Part shown: piece after piece, positions 3,631 to 5,877 of the stretch
Numbering within the stretch: position 1 is the first letter of the stretch
Layout: each line of letters begins with the position of its first letter
Assembly (NCBI GenBank): GCA_964522445.1
Contig: CAZFUY010000138.1
Span: forward strand, 1 to 5,877
Direction: 5' to 3'
Origin: CAZFUY01 sp964522445
Lineage (GTDB): Bacteria; Pseudomonadota; Gammaproteobacteria; SZUA-229
DNA: 5,877 bases
Position numbers and translations under genes: made by a program
The notes under the pieces: model-generated
Told to the model about the DNA's origin: nothing
Database searches by the model: none
The model's input: only the letters and a program-made list of their open reading frames with translations

Positions 3631-5877
3631 ATGAATCGTGAACAACGTATAAGCCGTCTGTATGAATTATTAAAACAACGCATCCTTATTTTAGATGGTG
3701 CTATGGGTACTATGATCCAGACTTATAAACTGGAGGAAGCAGATTATAGAGGTGAGCGATTTGCCGACTGGGCATCAGATGTAAAAGGTAATAATGATCT
3801 ATTGTCATTAACTCAACCCAATATTATTCGTGATATTCATAGCGCTTATTTTAATGCCGGTGCAGATATTATCGAAACCAATACCTTTAACTCAACAACC
3901 GTTGCTATGGCCGATTACCAGATGCAGGAGCTGGCTTATGAGTTAAATATGGCAGGTGCAAAAATAGCGCGTGAAGCGGCAGATGCGCTTGAAACAGAAG
4001 AAAGCCCAAAATTTGTAGCCGGTGTCTTAGGCCCTATGCCAGTGACTGCGTCCATGTCCAAAGATGTAAATAACCCTGGCGCACGTGATATTACTTTTGA
4101 CCAGTTACACGTGGCTTATACAGAAGCTATTAAAGGTCTGGTTGATGGCGGTGCTGATATTTTACTGGTTGAAACTGTTTTTGATACATTAAATGCCAAA
4201 GCGGCTTTGTTTGCTATTGATGAGTATTTTGAAGACAACAATATAAAATTACCAGTGATGATTTCTGGCACTATTACTGATGCCAGTGGACGTATTCTTA
4301 CCGGCCAGACAGCAGAAGCATTCTGGAATTCTTTACGTCATATTAACCCCATTAGTTTTGGTTTTAACTGTGCGTTAGGTGCAAAAGAATTAAGACCTTA
4401 TGTTGAAGAAATGTCATCCATTGTTGATTGCTATATTAACGTGCATCCCAATGCTGGTTTACCTAACGCCTTTGGTGGTTTTGATGAAACACCTGAAATG
4501 CTGGCAGAAGAATTAGCAGACTGGGCAAATAATGGTTTTGTAAATATTGTTGGTGGCTGTTGTGGTACGTCACCTGAATTTATTAAAGCAATCACAGAAG
4601 CCGTAAAAGGAATTGCACCACGAAAAATTCCACAGGTCAAAACCAAATGCCGCTTAAGTGGTTTAGAGGCCTGTAATCTTTCAGCGGAGTCTTTATTTGT
4701 AAATGTGGGTGAGCGAACCAATGTTACCGGCTCGGCCATGTTTAAACGTTTAATACTCGAAGAAGATTATGAAACAGCATTAGATGTTGCTCGTCAGCAA
4801 GTCGAAAACGGTGCACAAATTATCGACATTAATATGGATGAAGGTATGCTGGATGGTGAAAAAGCCATGGTGACATTTCTTAATCTAATTGCATCAGAAC
4901 CGGATATTGCGCGTGTACCAGTGATGCTGGATTCATCTAAATGGGAAATTATTGAAGCTGGTCTTAAGTGTATTCAGGGTAAAGGTGTTGTTAACTCCAT
5001 CAGTTTAAAAGAAGGTGAAGAAAAATTTCTTAAACATGCCAAATTAATTCAGCGTTACGGTGCGGCAGCCATTGTTATGGCATTTGATGAAGTGGGCCAG
5101 GCAGATACCAAAGCTCGTAAAATTGAAATCTGTACGCGTGCTTATAAAATTCTTACAGAGCAGGTAGGTTTTGCACCAGAAGATATTATTTTTGACCCCA
5201 ATATTTTTGCAGTGGCTACGGGGATTGATGAACATAATAATTATGGCCTTGATTTTATTGAAGCCACACGTGAAATAAAAAATACTTTACCACATGCCAT
5301 GATATCGGGTGGTGTTTCTAATGTGTCTTTTTCATTCCGCGGAAACAATCCATTGCGTGAAGCGATACATGCTGTGTTTTTATATCATGCCATTAAAGCT
5401 GGTATGGATATGGGCATAGTTAATGCGGGTCAGCTTGCTGTTTATGATGATCTGCCAGAAGAGCTGCGAGAGCATGTAGAAGATGTTGTGCTTAATCGTC
5501 GCGATGATGCAACGGAGCGCTTGCTTGACATTGCGGATAAATATAAAGGTGATGGAGCGGGCGGTAAAAAAGCAGAAACTTTAGAATGGCGAAGCCTGCC
5601 CGTTGTAAAACGACTGGAACATGCGCTGGTAAAAGGCATTGATAGTTATGTTGATGAAGATACCGAAGAAGCACGCCTGTCATTTAATAGTCCTATTGAA
5701 GTTATCGAAGGGCCATTAATGGATGGCATGAATGTGGTGGGTGATTTATTTGGTGATGGCAAAATGTTTTTGCCTCAGGTGGTGAAGTCGGCGCGAGTTA
5801 TGAAAAAAGCGGTGGCTTATTTAATGCCCTATATTGAAGCTGAAAAATTAGGTGAGACAAAATCTAACGGTAAGATT
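3631..5877 (+). CDS. metH: cobalamin-dependent methionine synthase, N-terminal 749 residues
   Basis: MetH moves the methyl group of 5-methyltetrahydrofolate to homocysteine through methylcobalamin, making methionine in the cytoplasm. E. coli MetH has 1227 residues; about 60 percent is present here, open at the right edge. The homocysteine domain (1-330) carries the zinc ligands C247 (FNCALG), C310 and C311 (GGCCGT), at the same numbers as in E. coli. The pterin domain (about 350-620) shows VNVGERTNVTGSA, GAQIIDINMDEG, DSSKWE, FDPNIFAVATGI and SGGVSNVSFSFRG. The start of the cobalamin cap follows (EGPLMDGMNVVGDLFGDGKM). The sequence ends some ten residues before the expected DxHxxG histidine motif. 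One oddity is GPMPVTAS at 134-141, where E. coli has GPTNRTAS. The ATG at 3631 fits the family N terminus, with only a poor Shine-Dalgarno. No frame breaks are visible. Confidence 0.97.
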   Translation, partial: MNREQRISRLYELLKQRILILDGAMGTMIQTYKLEEADYRGERFADWASDVKGNNDLLSLTQPNIIRDIHSAYFNAGADIIETNTFNSTTVAMADYQMQELAYELNMAGAKIAREAADALETEESPKFVAGVLGPMPVTASMSKDVNNPGARDITFDQLHVAYTEAIKGLVDGGADILLVETVFDTLNAKAALFAIDEYFEDNNIKLPVMISGTITDASGRILTGQTAEAFWNSLRHINPISFGFNCALGAKELRPYVEEMSSIVDCYINVHPNAGLPNAFGGFDETPEMLAEELADWANNGFVNIVGGCCGTSPEFIKAITEAVKGIAPRKIPQVKTKCRLSGLEACNLSAESLFVNVGERTNVTGSAMFKRLILEEDYETALDVARQQVENGAQIIDINMDEGMLDGEKAMVTFLNLIASEPDIARVPVMLDSSKWEIIEAGLKCIQGKGVVNSISLKEGEEKFLKHAKLIQRYGAAAIVMAFDEVGQADTKARKIEICTRAYKILTEQVGFAPEDIIFDPNIFAVATGIDEHNNYGLDFIEATREIKNTLPHAMISGGVSNVSFSFRGNNPLREAIHAVFLYHAIKAGMDMGIVNAGQLAVYDDLPEELREHVEDVVLNRRDDATERLLDIADKYKGDGAGGKKAETLEWRSLPVVKRLEHALVKGIDSYVDEDTEEARLSFNSPIEVIEGPLMDGMNVVGDLFGDGKMFLPQVVKSARVMKKAVAYLMPYIEAEKLGETKSNGKI

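Noticed and set aside
4431..4739. 102-codon minus-strand open frame (also 5044-5235, 5442-5639 and 5492-5683)
   Set aside because: These are antisense to metH, which runs unbroken from 3631 to the window end.
4810..4836. GAQIIDINM shared exactly by DusB (residues 90-98) and MetH (394-402)
   Set aside because: Both E. coli proteins carry the same string; it is a TIM-barrel strand motif and not evidence of recombination between the two genes.

Overview
The window looks like a chromosomal segment of an AT-leaning gammaproteobacterium. It encodes DusB, a four-cysteine FNR of enterobacterial type, BolA, a bacterial Ate1-type aminoacyltransferase (Bpt) and cobalamin-dependent methionine synthase (MetH). 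All are close to the Escherichia coli or Vibrio forms by remembered sequence. The strict FNR, together with FNR-type boxes in the DNA, suggests a facultative organism that responds to oxygen. I cannot name a genus from the sequence alone.

Layout. Positions 1-297 hold the first 99 codons of dusB on the minus strand. The gap 298-665 holds a probable dusB promoter, a weak hairpin and a 157-bp palindromic mobile-element-like insertion flanked by TTTA on both sides. From 666 to 3505 every gene is on the minus strand. In transcription order these are bpt, a probable small RNA gene, bolA, fnr and a stand-alone cyclic-nucleotide-binding-domain protein. From 3631 to the right edge, metH runs on the plus strand, divergent from bpt and cut off just before its cobalamin-binding motif.

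The most interesting region is 2633-2787, which contains no protein gene. It has a near-consensus FNR box, then a -10-like hexamer at the exact spacing of a class II FNR promoter. A predicted transcript of about 105 nt follows, ending in a strong intrinsic terminator (14-bp hairpin arms plus a U tract). This is the architecture of an FNR-activated small RNA, analogous to FnrS of E. coli but with no sequence resemblance that I can see. The RNA carries a UCUCCU anti-Shine-Dalgarno motif. FNR itself is encoded about 0.7 kb away and has an FNR-like box in its own upstream region. Sensor, sRNA and bolA (iron-sulfur and stress-linked in other bacteria) may therefore form a local oxygen-response cluster; that link is inference.

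A second theme is a family of short palindromic elements. A 157-bp copy lies at 486-642, a 60-bp internally deleted copy at 2561-2620, and a possible relic at 1283-1311. All sit in intergenic DNA between these genes.
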